A stretch of 64,000 nucleotides of DNA from Flavobacteriales bacterium (GCA_016703005.1 JADJCX010000033.1:1-64000), one strand, 5' to 3'. Positions 43,392 through 52,336 are shown, counted from the stretch's first letter. Numbers and translations are program-made. Notes: generated by a model from the letters alone, not told the origin.

Positions 43392-46151
43392 TTACCGGAA
43401 GATGGTCACGTGCCCGGTAAAGTCGTAATCCTCCTTGCTGATCGCGTGCACCACGTGGGCCTTGTACACATACACGCCGTTCGGCGCATCGGCCCCGGTG
43501 CTGCTGCCGTCCCAGCCTGCAAAGGGGTCCTTGCTGGTGTAGATCACTTCGCCCCAACGGTCAAACACCTTCAGGTCGTAATCGGCTGCATCCACCACTT
43601 GCTGGCCGGGGTACCACACATCGTTGATGCCATCGCCGTTCGGGGTAAAGGCATTGCTCAGGTAGTAGCCATGGTCCATCGGATCCAGGTGTGCAATGAT
43701 GGTATCGGTACTAGTGAAGCTGATGCTCACTTCCTGTTGCAACGAATCGTTCGGCAGGATCGGGCTGTGCAGGATCTCCCAGTACAGCCACTCGTGGAAT
43801 TCTGCCGGGAAGATCTTCAACGTGAGCGGTAGACCGTGCGCAACGTTCTCCACGTGCGGGAATTGGGTGATCACAGTGTTGCCCAGTTGCACGTAGCCGC
43901 CGGTGCGCGGGTCAACGTCAACGTAGATATCGTAACGGATCGGCGGTATGAAGTGCGCCACCACGCTATCGGGCACATCGAAATCGACTGTTACCAGGGA
44001 GTCCAGCGTGCTGGGGCTGATGGTGTCGTTCGCAATGGTCCAGTGGCTGAAGATCCAGCCGTTGGCCGGCAGTGGTGCCAGTGTTGTGGTGATGCCGCCG
44101 TAGTAGGTTCCTGTGAACGGGTAGTTGGGCAGCGCTTGGCTGTTCACTTGTATGGAGCCGCTCAGTGGTGGCTCCACGTCGAACACCACATCGTACGGAC
44201 CGGAGAGGTCGTAACAATCCACCAAGCCGGTTTCGATGGTAACGCAGCGGGTGGTAATGAAGTCGCGCATCACTTGCACGTTGGCTTGCCATGTGGCGTA
44301 GGAAGCCGCAGGCCAGCGGGCGCACTGCGCCGGCATTTCCGGGTCGATAATGGCTACGAAGCTGTCCAGCAAGGCCAGCATGTTGCCGCAGTTGAAGACG
44401 GTATTGCCCAGATCGATGTAGCGGTTCACGTAGTAGTCGTGCACCATCTGGTTCTCCGTCATCAATTTCTCCAGGATCTCGGTATGTCCTTGTCCGCCGG
44501 GATCGGGCAATTGTTCCACTGTGCACGGGTCAGCATCCGGTGATTGATCGGGGATGCCGGTGAAGTTGCCATAGTGGCCGAAGGTGGCATCCATGTCCCA
44601 CAGCACATAGCGCCACTTCTTTTTATCGCCAGCGGGGTTGAGGCCACGCCACCAGCCCGTGTTCCAGTTCAACCAGTCGGCGCAAACGGTGTAGCTGCCC
44701 AGGCAGAAGTAATCGATGAGGCTGTGCCAGTTGTAGAGGCTGTCCACGTAGGCGAAGTTGGCGGCATTGCCCATGTTGTTGGTGGCGATGTAAGTGCGCA
44801 GCGCGTTCCAATCGGTCTGTGCTTGCGCCCCGCCGTACTCGCTCCATGTGCCGCCCCAGGTCTTGATGAACTGGATGTTGTTCTCGTCCTGGCCGTAGTA
44901 GTAACTGGTGAAATCGTGGTCGTCCACTTTCTCGCGTAGATCGTACACGCCCCAGTAATCGCCGTTGAGGTAAAGCACACAGGCTTCATAGCTGCGCTCG
45001 TCCATGGCGAGGTCGCCGAGCTGGCTCAGCGCCTGCACGTACGGATCGCGGATGTGTGCAGGTTGCCCGGGGCCGTAGGCCACGTTATCGCCGGCCAACG
45101 CCTTCACGATCACGCGCTGGTACTTGTCCCGTGTCTTTGTGCGGAAGATGGGGTAGTGGATCGCGTCGTTGTGGCCGGTTTCATCGCGCACGATGTAATC
45201 GAAGCCACGTTGATCGTAGGCCCAGCTGTCCTGTCCGTGCTCGTTGAATTCACCAACGGCTTCATCGCGCTGTATGCCGTTGGGGCCGAAGTATTCGAAC
45301 GAACCGAGGGGTTGGATCTGGTTGCCGTTCTCCAACAGGTCGTTCAGGTCGTTGCCGGCAATGCTCAACACGGCAACCGTGTGCGGGCTGTTGATGAAGT
45401 AGGTGTTCGTTTCCACCAAGCTGCTCGGCGTGCCGGGCGCGGTGGGGAAGGCGGCGGCGCGGATAACGGTGGTGGTGCCGACAGCGATCGGACCGGTATA
45501 CAGCGTGCTTGCGGCAGTCGGCAGTGTACCATCGGTGGTGAAGCGCACGTCGCTACCGGCAACGGGCGCAATGCTCACGTTCTGGGCGCCCGGATAAAAG
45601 CCTGCGATAGGGCTCAGGACCGGTTTGTTAGCGTAGTAGGGAACAGCACCCGCATTCGCGGCGGCTGGCGTAGGCGTGGTGAAAATGCTCCAGTTCGCCG
45701 CGCCGTCGGTGGTGCGGCCCCAGCTGTGGTTCTCCTTGGTAGGCTGTGCCAGTTCAAAGTCGTCGATGAGCGTTCCTCCGGCATCGCTCAATACGATCCA
45801 CTCCTGGCTCGTTTGGTTCAGTTTGAAGTTGCTGTGTAGGGCGGGGGCGCCGAGGTCGCGTCCACTGCACCAAATGACCAATCGCGCATTCGCTCCGACG
45901 ATCGTTCCTCCGGGGAAGGCCCACTTCTGGGGAGTGTTGGGGTTGTCGCTCAACCACCAACCGCTGATATTCACGGGTGCGCCAGTGGTATTGTACAATT
46001 CGGCCCAATCACCGAAATCGCCGAAGTTGTCCGCAACCGTGGTAAGGTTGCTGGCGCTCACTTCATTCACCACTACTTGCGCGCGCAGGCCGGTGGCAAG
46101 TATCAGCACTGATGCTAACGACAGGGCGACTTGTTCCTTCATGTTCGACAT
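43392..46151 (-). CDS. Secreted CotH-kinase protein with lamin-tail domain and type B T9SS domain
   Basis: 919 residues. Signal peptide MSNMKEQVALSLASVLILAT (an ATG three codons later is an alternative start). A lamin-tail domain (VVVNEVSASNLTTVADNFGD...WAELYN) lies at residues 25-150, a CHB/HYR-like DGTLPTAAS domain near 200, and the CotH domain about 250-630 with SYEACVLYLNGDYWGVYDLRE, DENNIQFIK and RYVLWDMDATFG, the acidic kinase motif. Repeated strand regions follow, and the last 80 residues (NAFTPNGDGINDVWYPGQ, LKVFDRWGEVIYTS) form a gliding-type sorting domain. CotH kinases phosphorylate secreted coat proteins in Bacillus; the substrate here is unknown. Intact. Confidence 0.92.
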   Translation of the reverse strand: MSNMKEQVALSLASVLILATGLRAQVVVNEVSASNLTTVADNFGDFGDWAELYNTTGAPVNISGWWLSDNPNTPQKWAFPGGTIVGANARLVIWCSGRDLGAPALHSNFKLNQTSQEWIVLSDAGGTLIDDFELAQPTKENHSWGRTTDGAANWSIFTTPTPAAANAGAVPYYANKPVLSPIAGFYPGAQNVSIAPVAGSDVRFTTDGTLPTAASTLYTGPIAVGTTTVIRAAAFPTAPGTPSSLVETNTYFINSPHTVAVLSIAGNDLNDLLENGNQIQPLGSFEYFGPNGIQRDEAVGEFNEHGQDSWAYDQRGFDYIVRDETGHNDAIHYPIFRTKTRDKYQRVIVKALAGDNVAYGPGQPAHIRDPYVQALSQLGDLAMDERSYEACVLYLNGDYWGVYDLREKVDDHDFTSYYYGQDENNIQFIKTWGGTWSEYGGAQAQTDWNALRTYIATNNMGNAANFAYVDSLYNWHSLIDYFCLGSYTVCADWLNWNTGWWRGLNPAGDKKKWRYVLWDMDATFGHYGNFTGIPDQSPDADPCTVEQLPDPGGQGHTEILEKLMTENQMVHDYYVNRYIDLGNTVFNCGNMLALLDSFVAIIDPEMPAQCARWPAASYATWQANVQVMRDFITTRCVTIETGLVDCYDLSGPYDVVFDVEPPLSGSIQVNSQALPNYPFTGTYYGGITTTLAPLPANGWIFSHWTIANDTISPSTLDSLVTVDFDVPDSVVAHFIPPIRYDIYVDVDPRTGGYVQLGNTVITQFPHVENVAHGLPLTLKIFPAEFHEWLYWEILHSPILPNDSLQQEVSISFTSTDTIIAHLDPMDHGYYLSNAFTPNGDGINDVWYPGQQVVDAADYDLKVFDRWGEVIYTSKDPFAGWDGSSTGADAPNGVYVYKAHVVHAISKEDYDFTGHVTIFR

Positions 46152-46334
46152 GGTTCTGGGCAGGTGGGTGCAAAATAGGCCACCGGATGCTCGGTGTTAC
46201 GTTGACGTACGCAAGAGTTCATCCCAACATCGTGTTCCTGCCGGTCCGTTTCAGCGATGAGACGCGTTGTTCCGCAGGATCGTGGCCCGGTGCGCTGTGG
46301 GCGCCATGACCGGTCGCGGAATGTCTTTGGTCGG

Positions 46335-46550
46335 TCAGCCGATCCTGTCAAGGACCGCGATGATGTCGATGCCATAGGCCAACAGCCTCGGTCCATCGCA
46401 CAACGCGGGCGCAGCGAACAACCGTGGAGCTTCGGGGTCCTTCGGGTTGTCGATGTCATCGATGCCGATATCCAGTCCACGGCCGTTTATATAGGCCAGG
46501 ACTTTGTCGCAGTCATGGCAGTCCTCGCGGACATAGATCACCAGGCTCAT
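46335..46550 (-). CDS. Glutaredoxin-like mini-protein with CxxC
   Basis: 71 residues. It begins MSLVIYVREDCHDCDKVLAYINGR, a glutaredoxin/thioredoxin-fold opening with the redox pair CHDC, and continues with a short beta-alpha tail (APALCDGPRLLAYGIDII) containing the conserved cis-Pro-like FAAPAL. At 71 residues it is shorter than most glutaredoxins (about 80-90). Its ATG overlaps the stop of the Crp/Fnr gene (ATGA), so the regulator and the mini-protein are translated together. A thiol-disulfide role linked to the regulator is an inference. Confidence 0.7.
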   Translation of the reverse strand: MSLVIYVREDCHDCDKVLAYINGRGLDIGIDDIDNPKDPEAPRLFAAPALCDGPRLLAYGIDIIAVLDRIG

Positions 46551-47230
46551 TTCAGTTTCTTCAGATCGCGGATGAGCAGTTTCCCACGTTCCAGATACGC
46601 GAGGTCTTTCTTGCGCAGGTCGTTCAGCACCGTGGTGACCGTTTGGCGGCTCGTTGCCGTGAGGTCGGCGATGTCCTGGTGCGTGAGGGCGTGCTTCAGC
46701 AGGGTTTCGTCGCCCACTTGCGTGCCGTGCTTCGCGGCCATCTCCTTCAGGAAATCAATAATGCGCGAGCGACTGTCTTTGAAGATCAAGCCTTCGAGCC
46801 GACGTTCCACACTCACCACACGTTCGCCGATGACACGTGCCAAGGCCAAGTTCAAATGCGGGTTTTCATTCATCATCTCGTGAACATCGGACACGTTCAT
46901 GGCGCAGATCATCACATCATCGTCCAGTGCCACGGCATGGTCGCGGCGTTTCTCTTCGCCGGCAGCGCCGAGTTCCCCGAAGACTTCTCCGGGATACAGC
47001 ACGGCCTTGATGACTTCCTTTCCATCCTCACCCATAGTGGCGATCTTCACCCGGCCGCGTTTCAGGAAGAACACCACGTTGCTGGGTTCTTCGGGGAAGT
47101 AGATGTGCTCGTCCTTGTGTGCATGGCCCACGGTCGTGCGATCTGCAACGCGCTGCAGTTCCTCAGGTCGAAGGCCCTTCAGTAGATCGATCTTCTCGAG
47201 GTACCAGAGTTTGCTTTGGGTAGCGCTCAT
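46547..47230 (-). CDS. Crp/Fnr family transcriptional regulator
   Basis: 227 residues from ATG 47230. The cyclic-nucleotide-binding beta-roll spans about residues 10-125 (KDEHIYFPEEPSNVVFFLKR, LYPGEVFGELGAAGEE), a dimer helix follows, and the helix-turn-helix is at about 165-190 (HQDIADLTATSRQTVTTVLNDL). No N-terminal cysteine set for an Fe-S cluster is visible, so it is more like Crp than Fnr. The region before its ATG is a heptamer repeat (47234-47268). It overlaps the CxxC mini-gene downstream. Ligand and targets unknown. Confidence 0.9.
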   Translation of the reverse strand: MSATQSKLWYLEKIDLLKGLRPEELQRVADRTTVGHAHKDEHIYFPEEPSNVVFFLKRGRVKIATMGEDGKEVIKAVLYPGEVFGELGAAGEEKRRDHAVALDDDVMICAMNVSDVHEMMNENPHLNLALARVIGERVVSVERRLEGLIFKDSRSRIIDFLKEMAAKHGTQVGDETLLKHALTHQDIADLTATSRQTVTTVLNDLRKKDLAYLERGKLLIRDLKKLK

Positions 47231-47233
47231 GTT

Positions 47234-47268
47234 TTGAGTCGTGAGTCTTGAGTCGCAAGTCGTGAGTG
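47234..47268 (+). repeat. Heptamer repeat (NYGAGTY) directly upstream of the Crp-like gene
   Basis: Five units of exactly 7 bases: TTGAGTC, GTGAGTC, TTGAGTC, GCAAGTC, GTGAGTG. It starts 4 bases from the ATG codon at 47230 (minus strand), so in the mRNA it reads as (RACTCAN)n. The same word occurs at 52844. Confidence 0.88.
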
Positions 47269-47390
47269 AATGCAGAGGGGGAGGCGATACGTGTCGTGTT
47301 GCCCGTGGCAAGTAACGCAGCGGGTTGCACGCTGAGGTGGCAAACTTGCCAGTAACTGTTAAGGCTACTGGGCTGAGTGTGGGAGATGGG

Positions 47391-48407
47391 TCAAGAAAGG
47401 ATCCTTGCGATCGCTTCGCGCAACAGATCGCCATCGTCGGCGCTGGCACTGCCGATGCCTTTGCTGCGCAGGTCTGTTTCGCGCAGGACGGTTTGGGCGC
47501 GCACCACGGCGTGCTTGCTGAAATTCTGCGCCGCTTGCGCGTACTCCTTCACGAAGAAAGGCGGGATCTTGAGGGTTGCGGCCACTTCGCCATCGGGCCT
47601 GCCCGCCATGCCGTGCAACATGGCCACTTTGCTGAACCAGCCATTGAGGAGGCTAACGGTGAGCACCAACGGATGATCCTTGGGGTCGCTGCCGAAGTAG
47701 TGCGCTATGCGTTGCGCCTTAAGGTGATCACGCGCGCCGATGGCTTTTTGCAGTTCGAAGATGTTGTACTCCTTGCTGATGCCCACGTAGCGCTGGATGG
47801 TGTCGGCCGTGATGTTCGCGCCTTCTTGCGTTACCAACGCGAGCTTCTCCACTTCCATGGCGGTTTTACCGAGATCGCTACCGAGGTGCTCGGCCAAGAG
47901 CATGGCTTCGCTCTGGCCGATCTTCCGCTTGTGGTGGGTTACATACGCCTGTATCCACTTGGGCAGTTCGTGGTCTTTCAGCGGTTCGCTGTGGAAGACG
48001 ACACCGGTCTTCGCGGCGGCTTTCGCGAAGCCCTTTCGGCCGTCGAGCTTCTTGTGTTTGTGTCCGATGACAAGGACAGTAGTGGGTGTGGGCTTGCTGG
48101 CGTATGCTTCCAGTTTATCCCATTGATCCGGTCGCCAGCTCTGTGCTTCCCGCAGGATCACCACTTGGCGCTCGGCCATCATGGGGTAGCGGAGGCAGGT
48201 GTCTTTCACCTGTTCAGCATCGCAATCTCGGCCATACAGTATGGTAAGGTTGAAGTCGCGCTCGTGTTCTTGCAGTGCGCGCTCCTCGATCTCCTTGCTG
48301 ACGCGATCGATGAAGAACCCTTCTTCACCATGCAGTACATACAGCGGCTTGAACTTGCCGGCCTGCACATCCTTCATCACGGCCTTGTATCCGTCCAGCG
48401 TGCTCAT
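47391..48407 (-). CDS. holA: DNA polymerase III subunit delta
   Basis: 338 residues. HolA opens the sliding clamp in the clamp loader. Family features: LYVLHGEEGFFIDRVSKEIE, YGRDCDAEQVKDTCLRYPMM, ERQVVILREAQSW, LLAEHLGSDLGKTAMEVEKL and a C-terminal ATLKIPPFFVKEYAQAAQNF. The Walker-like site is degenerate as usual for delta. The ATG overlaps the AMP nucleosidase stop by 4 bases (ATGA), indicating co-translation. Intact. Confidence 0.92.
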   Translation of the reverse strand: MSTLDGYKAVMKDVQAGKFKPLYVLHGEEGFFIDRVSKEIEERALQEHERDFNLTILYGRDCDAEQVKDTCLRYPMMAERQVVILREAQSWRPDQWDKLEAYASKPTPTTVLVIGHKHKKLDGRKGFAKAAAKTGVVFHSEPLKDHELPKWIQAYVTHHKRKIGQSEAMLLAEHLGSDLGKTAMEVEKLALVTQEGANITADTIQRYVGISKEYNIFELQKAIGARDHLKAQRIAHYFGSDPKDHPLVLTVSLLNGWFSKVAMLHGMAGRPDGEVAATLKIPPFFVKEYAQAAQNFSKHAVVRAQTVLRETDLRSKGIGSASADDGDLLREAIARILS

Positions 48408-49177
48408 TCGAATCGCAGGTGCTTGACGCTGCGGCCCTCGTTGATGATCTCGCGCAAGCTGGCGATGCCCACTTTCACGTGTGTTTCGGTGAAGGTGCCC
48501 GTGACTTTCGCATCGCTGGCTTCGGTCTTCACCCCCCAGGGTACCATGGGCTGATCGCTGACGAGCAACAGCGCGCCGGTGGGAATGCTGTTGGCGAAGC
48601 CCGTCATGAAGAGCGTGGCTGTTTCCATATCGATGGCCATGCATCGCATGGCGCGTAGCTTCTCCTTGAAGGCTTCATCGTGTTCCCATACCCTGCGGTT
48701 GGTGGTGTACACGGTGCCGCTCCAATAGTCCAGATCATGATCGCGGGTAACGCTGCTCACGGCGCGGTGGATCATGAAGCTGGGCAGGGCCGGGACTTCC
48801 GGCGGGAAGTAGTCGTTGCTGGTACCCTCGCCGCGGATGGCGGCAATGGGCAGGATGAGATCACCGAGCTGGTTCTTCTTCTTGAGGCCGCCGCACTTGC
48901 CAAGGAAGAGCACTGCTTTGGGGTCGATGGCGCTGAGCAGGTCCATGATGGTTGCGGCGTTGGCGCTGCCCATGCCGAAGTTCACCATGCACATGTCCTC
49001 GCCCAACGCAACGCGCATGCTCTTGCCCAGGTCCTTGATAACGGCTCCCGTCTGGCGGCAGAAAATGTCGAGGTAGCCATCGAAGTTGGTGAGCAGCACA
49101 TACGGCTTGAAGTCGGGGAGGGTCACGCCGGTGTACCGGGGCAGCCAGTTGTTCACGATGTCCTCTTTGGTGCGCAC
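48404..49177 (-). CDS. amn: AMP nucleosidase
   Basis: 257 residues when begun at GTG 49177, encoding RTKEDIVNNWLPRYTG, the usual family opening; the longer ATG frame from 49237 would overlap the divergent HsdR-N gene, so I reject it. The enzyme cleaves AMP to adenine and ribose 5-phosphate and belongs to the phosphorylase/nucleosidase fold. Motifs: VLFLGKCGGLKKKNQLGDLI, MCMVNFGMGSANAATIMDLL, CMAIDMETATLFMTGF (purine-nucleoside binding Glu) and SDQPMVPWGVKTEASD. The stop overlaps holA. The pairing of amn with holA is seen in related phyla members. Confidence 0.92.
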   Translation of the reverse strand: MRTKEDIVNNWLPRYTGVTLPDFKPYVLLTNFDGYLDIFCRQTGAVIKDLGKSMRVALGEDMCMVNFGMGSANAATIMDLLSAIDPKAVLFLGKCGGLKKKNQLGDLILPIAAIRGEGTSNDYFPPEVPALPSFMIHRAVSSVTRDHDLDYWSGTVYTTNRRVWEHDEAFKEKLRAMRCMAIDMETATLFMTGFANSIPTGALLLVSDQPMVPWGVKTEASDAKVTGTFTETHVKVGIASLREIINEGRSVKHLRFE

Positions 49178-49196
49178 GTGATAGGTTTGCTGTGAG

Positions 49197-49673
49197 ATGG
49201 TAGCCCAGCAGTTGAACCTGCCCGACTTCGGGATCAAATGTAGAAGTGTGGGGGAGGCATCGCAGCTCTTCGACCCCAGCCGCCGCAGTTGGGTGGCACA
49301 TACGGCGGAAGAGCACGTGCGGCAGCATTTTCTGAATTATCTGGTCCACGATAGGCAATGCCCGCTGGGATTGATGCGGACGGAGCAGGAGCTGAAGCTC
49401 AATACGCTGAGCAAGCGCGCGGACATAGTGGTACACGATGACCACGGCCAGCCGCTGGCGTTGGTGGAGTGCAAGGCGCCCGAGGTGCGCATAGACCAGA
49501 GCGTATTCGACCAAGCGACGCGGTACAACATTGTCTTCAAGGTGCGGTGGCTGTTGCTCACCAACGGGTTGAAGCACTACTGCTTCCATGTGGACCATGC
49601 CACGGAGGAAGTCAAGAGCGTGCCGTTGATACCGAGTTACACGGAGATGATGGCCGCTTTGAAGCGGACCTAA
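49197..49673 (+). CDS. Stand-alone HsdR N-terminal-like (type I restriction R) protein
   Basis: 158 residues, ending where a full HsdR would begin its helicase part. The sequence LFDPSRRSWVAHTAEEHVRQ, RADIVVHDDHGQPLALVECKAPEV and FDQATRYNIVFKVRWLLLTNG matches the HSDR_N_2 domain; its endonuclease acidic residues are D in ADIVV and the E-x-K in VECKAP. Without helicase or specificity subunits it cannot be a restriction system by itself. It diverges from AMP nucleosidase (20 bases between starts), a place where many Bacteroidota carry it, so I infer a housekeeping DNA role, not defence. Complete, not truncated by frameshift. Confidence 0.8.
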   Translation: MVAQQLNLPDFGIKCRSVGEASQLFDPSRRSWVAHTAEEHVRQHFLNYLVHDRQCPLGLMRTEQELKLNTLSKRADIVVHDDHGQPLALVECKAPEVRIDQSVFDQATRYNIVFKVRWLLLTNGLKHYCFHVDHATEEVKSVPLIPSYTEMMAALKRT

Positions 49674-49680
49674 TTTCGCC
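49671..49680 (+). promoter_or_regulatory. Putative -7 element for the subtilase gene, overlapping a stop codon
   Basis: TAATTTCGCC; its first three bases are the stop codon of the HsdR-N gene. The S8 ATG is 48 bases further. Confidence 0.4.
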
Positions 49681-49728
49681 GGGCCCGACGGCCCGCGTAT
49701 AGTGGGATCCCCGACAGGCACCGAACCC

Positions 49729-52326
49729 ATGCGCCATCTTCTTACCGCCGTTTCGATCGCCTTAGCTACCGTGGCCGTTGCCCAAGTGCCGCAGAAGATG
49801 AACGTGCAACTGCGCACCCATCTGCAACGCGTGCAAGGCACAGATGCCATGGTGGACCTTTTCCTGCGCGGTAACGATGGTGCGCTGAGCAGCGCTGTGC
49901 TGAGCGTGGGCGGCGTGGTGAAACAACGGATGACCGGTATCGTGAACGCACGGGTGCCGGCGGGCCGTGTGGCCGAACTGGCGGCGATGGAGGTTGTGGA
50001 GTGCATCGAGTTCACGATGATCCCCGGGCGGTCGATGAACGACAGCATGCGCGTGCACAACCGCGTGAACCCGGTGCAACAGGGTATGGCGCCGTTGACG
50101 CAGGGGTATACCGGCAGTGGTGTTGTGGTAGGAGTGATCGATCAAGGGTGCGATTGGCGGCACGGCGATTTCCAGTTGAACGACGGCCGCACCCGGATCC
50201 AGAAATTCTGGGGACAGACGTACAGCTTCGACGCGCTGTTGACACCGCAACCATATAACTACGGACGCGTGTGGGACAGTACAATGATCAATACGCTGCA
50301 GTGCCCAGCGAGCGATCAGCCCGGCACTTTCGGGCATGGGAGCACTGTTACAGGCGCGGCCGTTGGCGACGGTTCGTTGACCGGTAACTGCAAGGGCGTT
50401 GCGCCCGATGCGGACATAGTGGTGATCAGCAGCAACCTGAACGCGGCCAACTGGCAGAGCACGGTGGTGGATGGTGTGCGTTACGTATATGACTATGCGG
50501 AGAGCGTCGGCAAGCCTGCGGTGGTCAACCTCAGCGCAGGCAGCTATTTGGGAAGTCACGACGGACAGGACGCCGCAGCGCTGCTCATCGACAGCATGTT
50601 GAACGCCGAGCCGGGGCGCGTCTTCGTATGCGCAGCAGGCAACAGCGGACAATTCCCGAAGTATCACATGCGCACCGTGAGCGATGCCGATACGGCGTTC
50701 ACGTGGTACCGCGTGAACACACAGAGTTTCCTCGGCTATCCGTCGGTGTACTTCGACCTATGGGGCGATAGCGCCGAAATGGTGAACCTGGAATACGCGA
50801 TGGGCGCGAACCTCGACACGCTGAGCTTCGCGGATCGCGGCCGTACGCCGTTCCACGATATCGTGAGCAATGTGGGTGGCATGTACACCGATGCCATTCT
50901 GAACGGCGATGGCGATACGCTCGGTGTGGTGGACTTCTTCGCCGAACAACGCGGCGGACAGTATCACTTGGAGGTGCACATGCAACAGCCCGACAGCGCC
51001 GACCTGAACTGGCGTTTCATGACAACAGGCAACGGCATGCACGATGTATGGTGCATTGGCGCGCCCGGTTGGATGAGTTACATCGTGGGCACCAACTTGC
51101 CCGATCAAGCAACCCTGCCGAGCATTGCCAACTATGTTCTGCCAGACAGTCTGCAGCAGATCGTGGATAGCTGGGCATGCAGCCCGCATACGCTCACGGT
51201 GGCGAACTACACCAACGAGGAGTGGTACATCGGTGCGCATCAGGACACGGTGTTCGTGACGCCGTTCGAAGGCATTATCGATGGCAGCAGCAGCAAGGGA
51301 CCTGCGCGCACCGGCTTGATGAAGCCAGACATCGGTGCAACCGGTGCCTTCACCTTCAGTCCTGGTCCGCTGAGTACCATGGCGGCCATGCTGCTGCAAC
51401 CGAACAACGTGTGGAAAGTGCACCAGGACAGCCTGCACATGCGTAACGCAGGCACGAGCATGGCGAGCCCCGTGATCGCAGGCATAGCGGCGTTGTACTT
51501 GGAGAAGTGCCCGAACGCCACACACGCTGAGGTGATCGCCGCCATACACGGTAGCGCGTACATCGATCAATACACGGGCAGTGTCCCGAACTACCAATGG
51601 GGTTACGGCAAGGTGGATGCCTTCGCGGCTGTTTCAGGAAACCATGTGGACTTCGATGCCGACACCTTGTTCTGCGAGGGCGATAGCGTGCTGGTGAGCG
51701 GACCGGGAGGTGTGGACCAGTACGTATGGAGCAATGGCCTCAGCGACGCGCAGTTCTACCAAACGGATCCCGGGCAATTGAGCCTTCAAGTGGTCTACTC
51801 AAGTGGGTGTACCGGTTCCAGCGATACGGCGGTGTTCTTCACGAACCCGGCGCCAGCGCAACCGACGATCACCGAAAATGGGGTCGTACTCACCAGTACG
51901 CCGGCAACCGCTTACCAGTGGTTCCTCGAAGGCAACGCGATCGGTTCGGCGAACGATCAGGACTATGAAGTGACCGTGAACGGCAACTACCAAGTGCAGG
52001 TGACGGATGCCAACGGCTGCGCGGCGTTGAGCGATACGCTCTACTTCGGTAGCATCGGTATCGAGGAAACAGAGTCGGCGAACGGTGTTCACATTTGGCC
52101 ATCGCCAACGAACGGAGAACTGAATGTGTTCCTGCCCGTGACTTCCAGCAGCGATGCCTTCCTGTACGAAGTGGTTGATGCCGAAGGAAAGCTGGTTGCT
52201 TCTGGAACATTCGCTTCAGGCCAACCGCATCATAAGCTGGGACTCGCTGGCATTGCCAATGGACTCTACGCGTTGCGCTTGGTTCAAGGCGACACGCAGT
52301 GGGTGCAAGGTTTCCTTGCCGAGTGA
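49729..52326 (+). CDS. Subtilisin-like S8 peptidase with type A T9SS domain
   Basis: 865 residues from ATG 49729 (signal MRHLLTAVSIALATVAVAQ); the longer frame from 49702 adds nine residues before it. An inhibitor-like propeptide (about residues 35-110) precedes the S8 catalytic domain with Asp138 in VVVGVIDQGCDW, His203 in FGHGSTVTG and Ser577 in NAGTSMASPVIAGIAALYL. The Asn oxyanion region is FVCAAGNSGQFP. The last part has an Ig-like region and a sorting domain (VHIWPSPTNGELNVFLPV). An exported protease; unlike typical subtilases, a 270-residue insert separates the Asn and Ser motifs. Intact. Confidence 0.93.
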   Translation: MRHLLTAVSIALATVAVAQVPQKMNVQLRTHLQRVQGTDAMVDLFLRGNDGALSSAVLSVGGVVKQRMTGIVNARVPAGRVAELAAMEVVECIEFTMIPGRSMNDSMRVHNRVNPVQQGMAPLTQGYTGSGVVVGVIDQGCDWRHGDFQLNDGRTRIQKFWGQTYSFDALLTPQPYNYGRVWDSTMINTLQCPASDQPGTFGHGSTVTGAAVGDGSLTGNCKGVAPDADIVVISSNLNAANWQSTVVDGVRYVYDYAESVGKPAVVNLSAGSYLGSHDGQDAAALLIDSMLNAEPGRVFVCAAGNSGQFPKYHMRTVSDADTAFTWYRVNTQSFLGYPSVYFDLWGDSAEMVNLEYAMGANLDTLSFADRGRTPFHDIVSNVGGMYTDAILNGDGDTLGVVDFFAEQRGGQYHLEVHMQQPDSADLNWRFMTTGNGMHDVWCIGAPGWMSYIVGTNLPDQATLPSIANYVLPDSLQQIVDSWACSPHTLTVANYTNEEWYIGAHQDTVFVTPFEGIIDGSSSKGPARTGLMKPDIGATGAFTFSPGPLSTMAAMLLQPNNVWKVHQDSLHMRNAGTSMASPVIAGIAALYLEKCPNATHAEVIAAIHGSAYIDQYTGSVPNYQWGYGKVDAFAAVSGNHVDFDADTLFCEGDSVLVSGPGGVDQYVWSNGLSDAQFYQTDPGQLSLQVVYSSGCTGSSDTAVFFTNPAPAQPTITENGVVLTSTPATAYQWFLEGNAIGSANDQDYEVTVNGNYQVQVTDANGCAALSDTLYFGSIGIEETESANGVHIWPSPTNGELNVFLPVTSSSDAFLYEVVDAEGKLVASGTFASGQPHHKLGLAGIANGLYALRLVQGDTQWVQGFLAE

Positions 52327-52336
52327 GGGCTTGCGA

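Noticed and set aside
49197..49673. Restriction-modification system
   Set aside because: No hsdM, hsdS or helicase domain is present; only a lone N-terminal-like domain.
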